From contig JFHB01000005.1 in NCBI GenBank assembly GCA_000729835.1, positions 186,001 through 250,000 of the forward strand: a stretch of DNA of 64,000 bases, read 5' to 3'. The position numbers were made by a program, and so were the translations under genes. Positions 45,917 through 58,437 of this stretch are shown one piece after another. Every line of letters starts with the position of its first letter. Position 1 is the stretch's first letter. Below the pieces are notes generated by a model. The model ran no database searches and was not told the DNA's origin. It saw only the letters and a list, made by a program, of their open reading frames with translations. This DNA comes from Atkinsonella hypoxylon. Its lineage: Eukaryota > Ascomycota > Sordariomycetes > Hypocreales > Clavicipitaceae.

Positions 45917-48900
45917 TTACAACCACCCTCTTCCCAAAGTCAACCTCTTATAACTACTGCTCTTTGTAGCCTCAACCGGTCTGCCTGCCGTAGCAACTTC
46001 ATGGGCATACTTGCCCCTCCACGGCCGCTCATTCGCCTCTTCGAAGAAGTAGTGGTTGGCGCTCGGCGCGTATGACACCCTCCAGGGGACCACGAGGTCT
46101 CTGTCTTGCGGGCCTCCGCCGCAACTCCCCTTGATCTGCGTGCTCGGGGGCGAGTTGATTGCCAGCGTGAACAGGTTCTGCGGCTCCGTAAAGTCCGTCA
46201 CCACACCCGACCTCAGACAGAGGTACCCGAGACAGGTCAGGTTGCCCAGGAAGACTATTCCGAGAACGACGTAGAAGATTGCCTGCCAGTCGGCGTCGTG
46301 TCCCGTGCTATACTCTTGTGTCATGAGAAGAGCCGTGAACTTGTCATCCTTGTCTTGGGTCAGTCGCGGAGACTCGTACGCCCAGTAGTGTCGGTAAGGC
46401 GACTTGATGGCACTCGCGACTATGCTCGAGCCGCCGAAGACGGCCAGTGCCTCGGCCAGGGAAGGCAGATCCGGCACAAACGCGGGTTTCTCCAGGATGA
46501 GTTGCGTGAGTTGGCGCGCGTTCGAGGCGTTGTTGTTGCGATACCCGCCATTGATGTCCAACGCCGTGCGCCACACATGTCCTACCGTCTGATGGATTGT
46601 TTCATGTCAGCTCTCAAACAAGATGGCATGGGCAGGTATGGCTGGGGGGAAGAGCCTGTCGTAAAGTGCTTGGTGCATCTTACCTGCCAATCTTTTGCTG
46701 GCCCTGGCCATTCTTGACCATTTGGATAAAAACTATGGTAGGCATACGAGTTGGACGCATTTTCACAATTGGCTACCATGCTCGTTCCCGTGAGTCCGGA
46801 GCTCCTGAAATCGGTAGAGCAAAATGGCGAGAGCCAGGATCTCATTTCGCACAATGTGTAGTTTTGCATTGTCTTGGTTTTAGCCAGAATGTAGATGGCG
46901 TCGGAGCCCTTGACAGTCGAATTGGCCACCATGTTGAAGTCGCTTGGGTACTATCCAGCCGAATGTCAGCTACATGTCATCCCAGGAAGCAACACTGTAT
47001 ACACGCACCATGCTGAACACAGGAGGCCTTCTCTCGAAAGCTGGGCCCCAGTGGAATATATCGTCTACGACGGTACGATTCAGATAGTTGCTCTCCCCAT
47101 CGTCATTTACGGCAGGAGGGACATCGCCTTCCCAGTCATGCTGACCAATAAGTTGTGTGTCAACGCCAGTAAAGTTGTTTACGCTGAATGGCCATGCTGT
47201 GTAGACTAAGGGACTTAGCTCAAGAGCATCCATGTTAACACACATGACGTTGAGTGCAGGCGACACAACCCCGGCCGATAGTGTGTATTCTCCCACACCA
47301 AATAGATCATCCGGTTGCATGATATTATTCTTCGACCATCTCGCTGCCATGTACACGCCAGGATGGGGCATCGCCATCGTGACATTGTTGATGATTCGGC
47401 CGTGCTTCTCGAAGTTATTCGTCACGTTGGCATACTGGGTCTCGATCCAAGCCGCTGTCATGGTCGTGTTCTCGTAGAGCGAGTGCTTCCCTGTCGGTCT
47501 GTCCGCCAGCGCTTTTGCGACTGTGCTCTCATTCGCCTTGATTCCGGCCCAGGTTGACATGAATGAGAACAAATTACGGTGCGACTGCCCGGAGAATTGC
47601 ACCTCCGCACAAGCATTATCATTATCCAGAAGCCGAGGGTTCGACCCGAACATATCCGGACATTCGCTCTTGAGGTACGCTACATTGGCGTAAGATGCGG
47701 TGACGGGCCCGACTATGGTTTGCTGCGGCATACGCCTCGTCATCAACTTGGGCGAGACCATGGCGTTGGATGCAACAGTGTAGAACATGGAGGTCACTGT
47801 GGCTACCAACGTCAAGGCTCCGAGCAGTGTGATTCCCGCATTTTTCACCATCGTAAAGTTAGTGATAAGGGTTCCAGGCTGGATGATCCAGTTTCTCATG
47901 GTGATTTCGGCAATGGACATTCCACCATGCGCTTTTCTCACACAGGATCGCCGCGTGAGCAATTGACCGAGGACGAAGACGAAAACTGCGACAAAGGACA
48001 GCTCGATGGTTTTGGCGATCAACGCCGCGAATGTGCTCGCTGCGGATGGCCGGATGCCTTCGGAGGATATTATGCGACCGAAGTAGACTTTCCTTATGGA
48101 AAATCCCAGCCAAATTCCGCTCATGACCGTCGAATACACGGCCAATGCTAACACCACCCAATTTCTTTTCTGGCGTATGTCCTTCTTGGACCAACAGTAG
48201 CTCGGGGCCTCACCTATTACACGTTAAATGGTGCGTCAAGTCGCTTCACAAGAAGTCGATTATTTGATAATAGTTATACTAGTAATAAAAAAAGAATATC
48301 AGTTGAACATACCAAACTTTTGGTGAAAGGCTTCATCATCAAAATTCTCTTTCACTGACTCCATGTCCAGATCCAAAGACGTTAACGCGCTCTGTCTTTT
48401 ACGCTCCGAAATTGGCGTCTCCAAAGACCTTGACATGTGAACTTGTCCACCTTTCGCTTCCTGTTGCGAGAGACTTTGCGGGCGGAGTTTTCCGAAAAGT
48501 TTCGTCAACTTTGGGGAAGCTCTCCAGGAGAAAGGAGTCCCAGGAGATTTCGTACTTGAGGTAGCGGGACTGCCGACGGCATTTTGGTCAGCATCAGGAG
48601 TGCCGGTAGAGGGGCAGAAGAGCGGCGGTGATGACTTCGGCGTGTTTGATGCGACAGGTTTCCGTCGGAGGCTGCTGCTAATGTTCTTGTGTTGCGGAAA
48701 GATTCCCGGATTGTCCGTTGAGTCTTCAGCTCTATTTTGAGCTTGCCGGAAAGTTTCATCTTTCGCGCTGGATGTGATCTCGTCTCCACACAAATCAACA
48801 CGATCATAACCATATGTGCGGGAACCCCTGTTCAGTGAAGATTGTGGGAATTGCAGCGATGAAAGTTCATCCGGCGACATAGGAGAATCGATGTATTCAT

Positions 48901-48946
48901 CTTCAACTTCCCTTAGTGCGTGTAGTGGAACGGGCGTGTGAGACAT
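45917..48946 (-). CDS. Large fungal membrane protein (often misnamed 'MCM2/3/5 family')
   Basis: Four exons, complement(45917-46588, 46684-46950, 47009-48213, 48313-48946), give 925 residues. The introns are 95, 58 and 99 nt with good GT-AG signals, and all three joins keep family sequence: KFGEAPSYCWSKKDIRQKRN, VFSMYPSDFNMVANSTVKGS and KDWQTVGHVWRTALD. The order is a Ser/Pro-rich cytosolic N-terminus (about 1-225), a hydrophobic segment (VVLALAVYSTVMSGIWLGF), two more (ELSFVAVFVFVLGQLL and GITLLGALTLVATVTSMFY), a long presumably extracellular region with many N-x-S/T sites, and a final hydrophobic segment (IFYVVLGIVFLGNLTCLGYLCL) with a short tail. Relatives in Aspergillus and Hypocreales carry the database name 'mcm2 3 5 family protein', but no helicase motif exists here. 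Function is unknown; a surface receptor or sensor is a guess from shape. Confidence 0.88.
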
Positions 48947-50280
48947 TGTCGAGTTTCAATCGACTTCCCAGCTCGGTAATGAAAAGAAAACTGCTCAATA
49001 GCAAATGCCGAATAAGGATTAAAGTCTAAGATAGGGTTTATCGATGTTGCGCCGACTTGAGCACGGCAGACGGGTTGGCGTTAAAATGACCTCTGTGACA
49101 TAACGAACCTGAGGCGGTCTGGCAAACGAAAATATTGAGATAATGATTTTTCTGAGGGATCCTTATGCAAGTTCATAAAGACGAAAGAGGCAGAAATGGT
49201 GGCTTAGGCGGAAGGGTGAGCAGAAGTGAGGGAGCATTAGGGTCAACCAACAGACAATTTGCTGCGACGCACTGGTCAGAGGTCGGGACCAGCCGTGATC
49301 CTATAACACACGTCCCGGTCTAACACTCGAATCAAGACAAGCAACCCATGGTTGACTGCATGAGGGTCTAATGACGTTCTTACGGGCTACCGACAGTTGG
49401 GAGATAAGGAGGTCAGCATCGAATCCGCGGCAAGTCGCCAAATCGAAAGCCAGCTCAAGGAGCCTCTTGCTCTTGTGAGGAGCACGTCATGCAGAAGTAT
49501 GAAAGAAGAGAAAGCCTTCATATTACAAACGTGCCATGCGTCGCTTCCGCCTTACATCTCCGATTGCCTTTTTTGCCCGGGAGCCTCATCGCAATGGCTG
49601 CTAAGCCGTCAGCCCTCTGATGTTAGACACCCCGCATGCGGGAACGACGATGGCCCGCGATGGACAATACCTTGACTATATGAAAGCTTTCCATGAGAAA
49701 TTCTTACATGGCGGCCTGCAGGATCATGCAAGTGAGCAACAACGGTGGCGGTGCATACCAAGGCGAGCTTGGATCGTATGAGCCCAACCACCTGCCAACG
49801 AGGAAATGGCCTCATGTCTCAAAGCCCACATGCGGCGTTTATTTTTGGACCCCAACTTAGAGGCTTGTTGGCTCGCAGTTTTTTTTTTTTTTCGCCTTTG
49901 TGTTCTTAGTAGAATCCGGGCGGATTCGCGAGCCACTCTCCCACACAATTTCGATTAATGAAATTAATCGTAAGCGCCGTGATACGATAGAAAATACGAC
50001 CAAGTTTTTTTCCTGAATGGAGCTGTGGCACAAGGCGCCCGGACTCCGCATCTGGATTCGATTGCAGGGGACAGCAAATGGTCCGACCCTGCGGTATCAC
50101 AAAGCTGTAAGACGTATTTTAAGCATTACAGCCCTTTATACACGCTCAATCCATCGACGTGCGAGAATTTAGAAATGGAGGCTATGCTGATGCACTCCTT
50201 GCTTGCAGCATAGCCGGCCGTGTTGTGTATCAGTGACTTCTGGTAAAGGCAAGAGTGCATGTTATGTTGACTTTCGTCGC

Positions 50281-50309
50281 TCTGTTTTGCTCTGTTTTGC
50301 TCTGTTTTG
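50281..50309 (+). repeat. (TCTGTTTTGC)2.9 tandem repeat
   Basis: Two perfect 10-bp units and nine bases of a third. Confidence 0.9.
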
Positions 50310-50763
50310 ACAAATTGATGTGTAGCTCAAATTCATACTGATCCAGACTTAGCCAGGCGAACCACTTGTGACTGTTGTGCAACTGTCTGAAGCCTTGATT
50401 TGAACTCACAAATGAGCCGCACCCTCCACCTAGTCCGCTGTTTGTCCTTCGTGGCTTATGAGTCCTCTGGTTCCATATGGTCGATGGATGTCTTTTGGGC
50501 TTGAAATGTCGCTCTGCTATTTTTTCAAGCACACAGGGTCATCGGTGTTGAGGAACTAGTCGCCTGACAACCTGATCAGTCCAATTATTCATCAATATTT
50601 CGCTGGTTCGTGATTGATGCCCTCCGTCGCCGCTTGCGCCACCATGGCGATCTTTCGAAACATCCTCGTAGAGACAGGCTTTGACGCCTCTCTTGTCTCT
50701 TGCACCTCGCGGCTGCATGTCGCCTCTCTTGCCCTCTTTCTAGGGTCAATCATCCCCTTCGTT

Positions 50764-50797
50764 CAGTTTGATCAGTTTGATCGGTTTGATCAGTTTG
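50764..50797 (+). repeat. (CAGTTTGAT)3.8 tandem repeat
   Basis: Nearly four 9-bp units with one A-to-G change. A short plus-strand frame crosses it and would read it as a Phe-Asp-Gln repeat, but the frame has no other support. Confidence 0.9.
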
Positions 50798-51969
50798 GCC
50801 CTTGTGCATTTTTTGTTCGCATTAGCCATTGGAAGTCCTTCGACGACGGTAGTCAATCCCTCCTTCGTTCCCTTGCATGACCTGATTGAAATATGCGTAG
50901 AATTGGATCGATCGATCAATGCATTTCTCTCGAATCATTGGCTTGCGATAAAAATGCGCGAGCCTCAGTTGGTGAAGCAGGTCTCATGTAATTTTACTGA
51001 AGACTTACATTGCAGAATAGTTTATCGACCAAGCGTGGTGCCGCCGCCACTATAATGGAATGGCAAGCCCAGATCGTCCTCTCCCCTTCATTATGTATGT
51101 ATCAACAACGTCGATATATACGAACGTTCCGCATTATCCAATCCAATCAATTGCATTTCATTTTTGGGTGCAGCGTTTGAAAACATCGCTTGAATGCTTA
51201 TCGTTGATATGCGCGTCTCATACTATCCGGTTCCTTGTACATAATCCCACATTTCAGGTGCAAACTGTTGGTTATAGCTTCTCACTAGCTTATCAAGCTG
51301 TCGAGAAATATCTCGGACTGTGTTCCCTAAAGTTTTTTTTTTTTTTTGGAATAGGATTAGAAATTAACGATTGTAGAAGCTGAAGTCGAGGCTTTAGATC
51401 CTCGGGCTTCAGGATAGATCTAGGCCATGCAAACACTGTCGTCATAGATAATTAGCTGCTAGCAGATAGTGAAATGGGATCCAATGAACTTACGGAATTT
51501 TGTAACAAAGGGATTTATGGCTGGGACCCAATGAACATCTTCGGGCAAATGATTCTAATAGAGGGCACAAAATGCTTCGATCTAGCTGCTAGGTAGTTAG
51601 CCTTCCTATCGTGAGTCGTGACGTGACAGTCTTATTAATCTCTGACCTTCCCTGCCCTTCCACGGTGCCTATAATTTTAAACCCATGCGGGCCCCACTTC
51701 CTGAGCCTCGCACCCATTTGTGCCCCTGCTCCTTACTCCTGGTCGAGATTACAGATCGCATACCATTGTCTGCGCATAGGTAGCAAGTTGAAATCTGAAA
51801 AGTGAAATGGTCAAGGTCGCCAGCACGTTAATTTAGCCCCCTACGAGCGAGGCCAACAGCTGTTCATTAGCTGTTGGGACAACGTTATACGAGAGAGTCG
51901 CTCTATGCGGCAACATCTGGCATAAGTACATCACTCTCTTCAGTTGAAAACCCCCATCAAGAGCGGAAG

Positions 51970-53101
51970 TTAGTTATTGAAATGACGACTAATCCGACCA
52001 TCACCAGCATCCAACCTGTAATGCTTCTGCAAAATCGAGTTATTCGCCTGCTCTAGCCTCCCCCTCTTCCGCACCTCAATCTTGTTCTGAGCCCTCACAT
52101 CCGCCACCCTCAGCCTAGACAGCCGCGCAGCAAGCAAAGCCTCGCTGCTTCGAACAACCTGTCCACTGCCGCTCTGCCCTTCCCGTCGAGCGACTTCGCG
52201 ACTTGAGGTCGGAGGCGTGTGCGACTGCGGAGTCGCCGCCGGCTCTGGTCTTCGCTCCGGTCTTCGCTCTGGTGCATCTCGACGAGGTAATCGAGGTACG
52301 TGCGTCTCCTCGACGTTATTCCGGTGCGAGATGAGCTTTCCCGAAGGTAACCGCACCGGCATCTCGGTATCTCGCTTCGCCTGCTCACGAACCGCGTTGT
52401 GAGACTGGGGCAGTCGGTAGAAATCCTCTGTGTCGGGCGTTATGTCAAATTTGCAGTGTCCCCTGGCGAGCATGTGCTGCTGGGCGCCCTCTACCGTGCT
52501 CCGCCTCGTGCCGCAGGCTATGCATTTTTGGTGATTGTATATGATGGAGTGTATATGTCGCACGACGGTCTCGATATCTACGGCGAGGCAATCTTGGAAG
52601 GGAACGTTGAAGCCATGTGCTGAGGCCATATGAGTCAAGTTATCGTCCAACATGTTCGAGTCCTGTGCGCAGAAGATGCATTTGCCAGGGATATAATCCG
52701 AGACTCGTAAATTATCTTTGGAGCGGCCTTTCGCATCTTGTTCTTTGCTAACTGAAGTATCGTTCACGTATATCTTTGAGGAGCGCGTCGGTGCCACGGC
52801 CCCAGTGTCTCTTATTGGGGATGATGGTCTAGGGCTGCTGCTCTCGGGACCCGCATATTTCAACTGAAGCTTGTAGACACTGATGTCAAGCATTAGTCTT
52901 GGCTTCAACAGGTTGTCGCTCCCGTAGGAACACCATTCGGCACACTTACTGTCCGTCGCTTTTGACATGTGCTCGCCACGTTTCAAGTCCGCGGAACTCT
53001 ATGTCGCACAGTCTGCAGGACGATGGGCTTTTGGCAACGCTCAGGGCAGGCTGTTTGGCAAGGACGCTTGCGCTCATGCTTGTGCTTGTTGTGTCTGGCA
53101 T
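51970..53101 (-). CDS. Rei1-like C2H2 zinc-finger protein
   Basis: Two exons, complement(51970-52879, 52950-53101), give 353 residues. The 70-nt intron starts GTAAGT, has an ACTAATGC branch site and ends CATCAG. The phase-2 join gives WRAHVKSDG-HVYKLQLKYAG, matching the 'H-x-K-S-D-x-H-V-Y' segment of the Rei1/ZNF622 family. Three fingers are visible: CRLC...HVKSDGH, CIFCAQDSNMLDDNLTHM...H and CIACGTRRSTVEGAQQHM...GHCKFD. Rei1 is a cytosolic 60S ribosome maturation factor. This protein is shorter than usual Rei1 (by more than 100 residues), seems to lack one N-terminal finger, and has a divergent Arg-rich C-terminus, so it is probably a fungal paralogue rather than Rei1 itself. The start is the first ATG in frame; the upstream open frame has no ATG. 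Confidence 0.82.
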
Positions 53102-54021
53102 GTGTCGTCGGATACCTCGAGATGTAAAGTTAGACTGATGTTTTGCGTCTGTATGTGGTGAGTGTGGTGCCACCGGGGCCACGCCGAGGTTGGTACTGGA
53201 TTTAATGGGAATTGAGAAGCTCTATTTCGTCTCGAAACATGGCATGACCCCAACTAGATATATACCTCGATCTGGCTGGAGCCCAGTTTGCAAACATCAA
53301 ATAGCTTTCTAAGCAAGCCACAACTGAAACAACGGCAAATCCAGGCTCATTTTCCATCCCAATAGCATAATGAACTCGCAATGCGTGTGAAAAGCGGAGT
53401 AATTAAAACGCACAGCAACGGTGTTTACTTTGAGAAGCGATGCCATTCCACTTCTATGCAGGAAATCTCAGTCATTATCTCAAAGCAGGCACAATGATGC
53501 TGGTGTAGCACAGTCTGGTACCTCTTCGTAGATACGGAAAGTGCTAGGACGTCATCGTAGGTCCTGATTGGCCCACTAGCTACGGTGGAGTTTGTGACGA
53601 TACGGAATACAGTTAACCATTATGAGTCGAAATGAGCCCGGACCCACCCACGAATACCACACGTATCCACTTACAGGTAAGTTGCTTCGTTGGTTGGTTG
53701 GTTATTAGTGTATACGTTACGCCGGCAAGGTGGATTAGCCTGCCACCCGCGTGGCCGGCTAGGGAATCCTCCTGGCTTACGTGGCGCGAACGGCAATACT
53801 CATTCCTGTCTTGGGTACCTTCTTTGGCATAGCAATCACATGCACTAGGGTAGTTATAACCGACGAAGAGCATTGATAACGACGACTGAATTGGATTTAC
53901 ATCTAAAAAAAATAAAAGAAGAAATAGCCACCTGCGCCAATGCATTCCGAATATTGAAAGTTTTTCAGTTCACACATATTCCCAAATACTTACTTCACAG
54001 ATCTTATCTCCGGCAACTCTT
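53102..54021. other. Intergenic, nothing recognised
   Basis: Upstream of the Rei1-like gene and downstream of FGAM synthase. A TACGGAATA copy lies at 53601. No coding signal is convincing. Confidence 0.4.
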
Positions 54022-57000
54022 TTAACCGACCCACCTGCGAGCACTCTTGAAAATTCTAACCCATGGACCAAAGTCGCCCCATTGCTCTGTGGCATTGAGA
54101 GGCATATAGCTGTTCACACCCGCAGCAATGGTGCGTTCAGGATGAGGCATCATTGCGACAAAACGACCATTCTTGCTGGATACACCAGCGACGCCACCAG
54201 GGCTACCGTTAGGATTGTAAGGGTATTTTTCAGTGACATTGAGTCTATTGTCGACGTAGCGCATGGGAATCATGCCCTGGTTGGTGAGCTCCTGCAGGGA
54301 GTTGGGTGACGAGAACTTAGCGCAACCCTCACCGTGCGACACGACGACAGGAAGGGATGAGCCGTTCATGCCATGGAAGAACACTGACTGTTTGCTCTCG
54401 TTTTGCTGAATCGTCACCATGCTGTAACGCCCCTCAAACTGGGCACTTTCGTTATGGACAAAGGTAGGCCAGTGCTCGGTGCCGGGAATGAGCGGCTGGA
54501 TGCGGGTCAAAAATTGGCATCCATTGCAGACACCAAGAGCAAACGTGTCGGGACGTTTGAAAAACTGCTCAAACTCTCGACGAGTCTTCTCATGCATCAT
54601 GACGGACCTGGCCCAACCCTGACCGGCTCCAAGCACGTCGCCGTAGGAGAACCCACCAGGAGCAGCAAGTCCAGTGAAATCAGCGAGGGATCGCCCGCCT
54701 AGAACGTCAGTCATATGAACATCGACGGGCTCGAAGCCGGCAGCTCTAAAGGCGAAAGCCAACTCAGCATGGCCGTTGACACCTTGCTCACGGAGCACTG
54801 CTACTCGTGGGGTCTTTCCGAAGAAGCCAGTAATGGAGGAAGTCATGGGAAGAATGTTCTCGGAGGGTGAGTATGTCAACTTGTACGAAATACCAGGATC
54901 AGATGTATCAGAGATTGTGGCATACTCTGCGTCTGCGCAGGCTGGGTTATCTCGAAGGCGTTGCATTTGGTGGGACGTCTTGGACCACCACTGTTGCATC
55001 TCAGCACGGTCAAGAGTCGAGAATGTTGTAGCACCATGTCGAATAGTTAATGACTGGTTTGAACCTGCCTTGACAACACCAAATTTGCGAATTAAGCCAG
55101 GAGGAGGGCCGCAAGTAGCGAAGCATCGCTTGAAGTTCATTTCATCAGATTCCTTGACCTGGAATACTGCACCTAATTCTTCGTTGAACAGGGCTTCAAT
55201 CATGTCACCAGCTGATCCAGACTTGGAGATTCCATCCATCATCATATCGACTCCACAACGGCCCGCAAACATCATCTCAGCAATGGTTGTAATCAAGCCT
55301 CCGTCGGAGCGATCGTGGTATGCCAGAACGACGCCGCTTTTGTGGAGTTGCGACAGGGCGTCGAAATAATCGGTGATGAGATTGAAGTTTTCCATATCAG
55401 GAGTCTCGTTTCCCAGAACTCCAAAAGACTGAGCCAGAGCCGAGCCTCCCATAGCTCTACGTCCCTCAGCAAGATCAACAAACATCAAGATTGTCTTTCC
55501 AACTTCCTCGACTCGTCGAAGTTGGGGAGTCCAAGTACTGAGGATATTCTCGACTACGGAGAAGGCTGAGATGACGACAGAGACTGGAGCGGTGACACTC
55601 TTGACTTCACCTTGGTCTTTCCACACAGCCTTCATTGAGGTTGAGTCCTTGCCAACTGGGATGCTAACGCTTAACTCGGGGCACATTTCCATGCCAATGG
55701 CCTCAACAGCCTTATAAAGAGCTGCACCTTCGCCAGGATGGCTAACGGCGGCCATCCAGTTCGCGGACAGCTTGACTCGGCGCAAATCTCCCATGATGTC
55801 GGCGGCGGCGATGTTCATCAAACTTTCAGCAACAGCCATCCGGGCAGACGCGCCAGGATTAATAAGTGCCAGGGTCGGTTTCTCTCCCATGGCCATAGCT
55901 TCGCCAATCAATTGCTTTCCGCCGAGGTTAAAGGAGGTCGCTGTGACGGCAACATCGGCTACGGGTGTTTGCCATGGACCAACCAATTGATCTCGCGCAG
56001 TAAGACCTCCCACAGTTCTGTCGCCAATGGTGATCAAGAAGGACTTCGACCCGACGGCTGGCATTAAGAAGACGCGCTCTACAGCCTTCTTGAACAAGGA
56101 GTCGTTATCGAGCTCTTGGCCAAATGTCTTTTGCAGGCTCGCAAGAGCATCGAAAGGCACAAGGTCAGTATCCTTGGAGGCGACATTTCGCTCCTGTTGG
56201 CGTTTCGGGGGAAACAGGGCATCCATTGGAAGATCGATTGGCCGGGGATACTCCGTTGATTCACGATCAGTAAGAACGAGCTTCACATCCCCTGTCGCGT
56301 CTCTAGCGACGACAGCGCCGACGTCTGAGAAGCCGCATCGTTCTCTTCGGCAGATGCTGGTGAAGCGATTCATACTTTCCGGGTTGACAAGAAGGACATA
56401 TCGCTCCTGGGCCTCGTTGCACCAGATTTGAAGTGGACTCATGCTTCGGTCGGCGCTTTCAACTTGACGAAGCTCAAAGTTGCCACCATAGCCAGCATCC
56501 TTCACAACTGCCAATATGTCAGCAGCATGAACATGAGATAACTGGAGACAGTAAATAGAACGCCGCTAAATACAATGGTAGTACTTACGCTCCGGCAGAG
56601 CATTGGAAAGACCTCCAGCACCTACGTCGTGAATCATGGCAATAGGGCTCTGTTCTCCCAATGCCACACAAGTATTGATTACCATTTGAGCGCGACGTTC
56701 CATCTAGTTCCTTGTTAACCATTGCAGCAAGCCATTTGACAAGGGCGAATGCCTACCTCTGGGTTGCCACGCTGCACACTGTCAAAGTCTAAATCAGCAC
56801 TGCTCTCTCCAGAAGCATTACTAGACGCAGCACCACCACCAAGTCCAATCAGCATGGCTGGGCCACCAAGAACAATAACGTGTGCACCCTCTCGTACAAA
56901 GCGCTCCTCCTTCAAGGCGTGTTGAGGTCGGACAGTACCAAGTCCACCCGCCAGCATGATCGGCTTATGGTAGCCACGCCAAGCTGAGCCTGCTGAGGCA

Positions 57001-58437
57001 TCAGCCTCAACATCATGGCTGGGACACTCGGGAGTAAGCAATGTTCTGAAACATCCAGTTAAGCAAGGTCTTCCAAATTCGTTGTTGAATCGGGCGCTGC
57101 CGATAGGGGCTTCCAACATGATGTCAAGGCTGCTGGCGTAGTGACCAGGGCGACCTATGTCCTTTTCCCATGGAGCTGTGTGACCCGGGATCAAAAGATC
57201 AGAAACCCAGAAACCGGCGAGGCCTCCTTTTGTCACAGAGCCTCGACCAACAGCGGCTTCGTCGCGAATTTCACCTCCGGATCCAGTCGCAGCACCCGGG
57301 AACGGTCTGGGGACTTTTGTCAGATCTGAGAATGACAAGACGTTGGCATGACATCAGAACGCAACAACTTACGAGATGGCAGTAGGATGATTGTGGGTCT
57401 GCCGAGGGTATAGGGATTAGCCTAGATTATTGACAATGACTCCGCAGGGGCGGCAGTTATTCACCTCGACCTTTGCCAAAATATGAGCCACTTCGGGCGT
57501 CAAAGTCCACGTTCCGGTTGAGTAATCAGGAGCCCAGAAATTAGCAGACTCGCCCTGAAGAACAGCAGCATTATCACTGTAGGCAGAGACAGTGAAGTCC
57601 GGTGTCCGTTTGTGAGTGTTTCGAATCATCTCGAACAAGGTCATGTCCTTCTTGACACCGTCAATGGTCCAGCTGGCATTGAACACCTTATGACGACAGT
57701 GTCTAAGACGAAAATAAGTCTTTATGAGCATATTCAAATGGCTTACAAGCCATGCGGCTAGGTACTCACTCGGAATTGACCTGAGCAAACATGAAAAGCT
57801 CAACGTCGTGGGGCGGTCTGCCCAACTTCTTGAACACATCAACCAAATATTGCATTTCGGATGCGTCTAAGCTGAGACATTTCTCTTTATTATATGTTTG
57901 TAGAATCTGCAGAGGATCGCTGTCGTTGGCAAAAATATTGACTACTGTGAGCGGTGCGGGAACGCCAGCAGCGAACATGATTTCAAGCTGGGGCTTTTCG
58001 AAAGTGAAGGTCTCTGTCATACGGTCGTAAAGGACATCGCGGAAGGTCATATCCTGTCCAGTTTCGTATACGGTCTCGAATTCTACCACAATAAGTCGTC
58101 CCTTTTCGATACGGTTCACTTGTTCCTTCAAACCACAGACGTGAGCGATGTTAGTGGCCTGTGAGCTCCATGGTGACAGATACCGAGGAGTGGCATAGAC
58201 GGTGATGGAATTACTGGTACTTTCGGAAGCCAGCAGGGATTCGGAGTCGACATCCTGCAGTAGTGTCTTTACATTGTCAATGATGGCCTTGTCGGAAGAC
58301 TGCAGATCGATATAGTAGACCCATTGGCCACGGATCTGCTTGATCTTGGGCTGGCTGGTCTTGTTGGCACGAGCCATCAACTCCCGGGCACCGGAAGCTG
58401 TGTAGCACGAGCTACCGACAAGGACTTCGTGCGGCAT
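54022..58437 (-). CDS. ADE6: Phosphoribosylformylglycinamidine (FGAM) synthase
   Basis: Six exons, complement(54022-56507, 56589-56703, 56757-57306, 57373-57398, 57465-57702, 57770-58437), give 1360 residues, normal for the eukaryotic large-type PurL. The enzyme converts FGAR, ATP and glutamine to FGAM, step four of de novo purine synthesis, in the cytosol. Introns are 53 to 81 nt. The joins restore [56 protein letters not shown] and LPE-LVKDAGYGGNFELR, all classic PurL sequence. The order is the N-terminal PurS-like part, the AIRS-like synthase halves, and a C-terminal glutaminase starting near residue 1098 (PRVAVLREQGVNG) with nucleophile C1193 (GVCNGCQ) and the MMPHPERT motif near the end. 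Exon four in transcript order is a 26-nt microexon. It faces the C1-THF synthase gene head to head. Confidence 0.97.

Larger units (their letters stand above)
48947..51969. other. 3-kb intergenic stretch
   Basis: No family recognised in any frame. It holds T runs (about 49880-49892 and 51331-51346) and two short tandem arrays (50281-50309 and 50764-50797). It may include the 5' leader of the membrane-protein gene and the 3' end of the Rei1-like gene. Confidence 0.4.

Noticed and set aside
46106..46717. 203-codon plus-strand frame
   Set aside because: Antisense to the 3' exons of the membrane protein and crosses its intron; no domain seen.
47579..48151. 190-codon plus-strand frame
   Set aside because: It is antisense to the second exon of the membrane protein and matches no family.
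45917..48946. Naming the membrane protein an MCM helicase
   Set aside because: That database label for relatives is an error: there is no Walker A/B or zinc finger, and the protein has several membrane segments.
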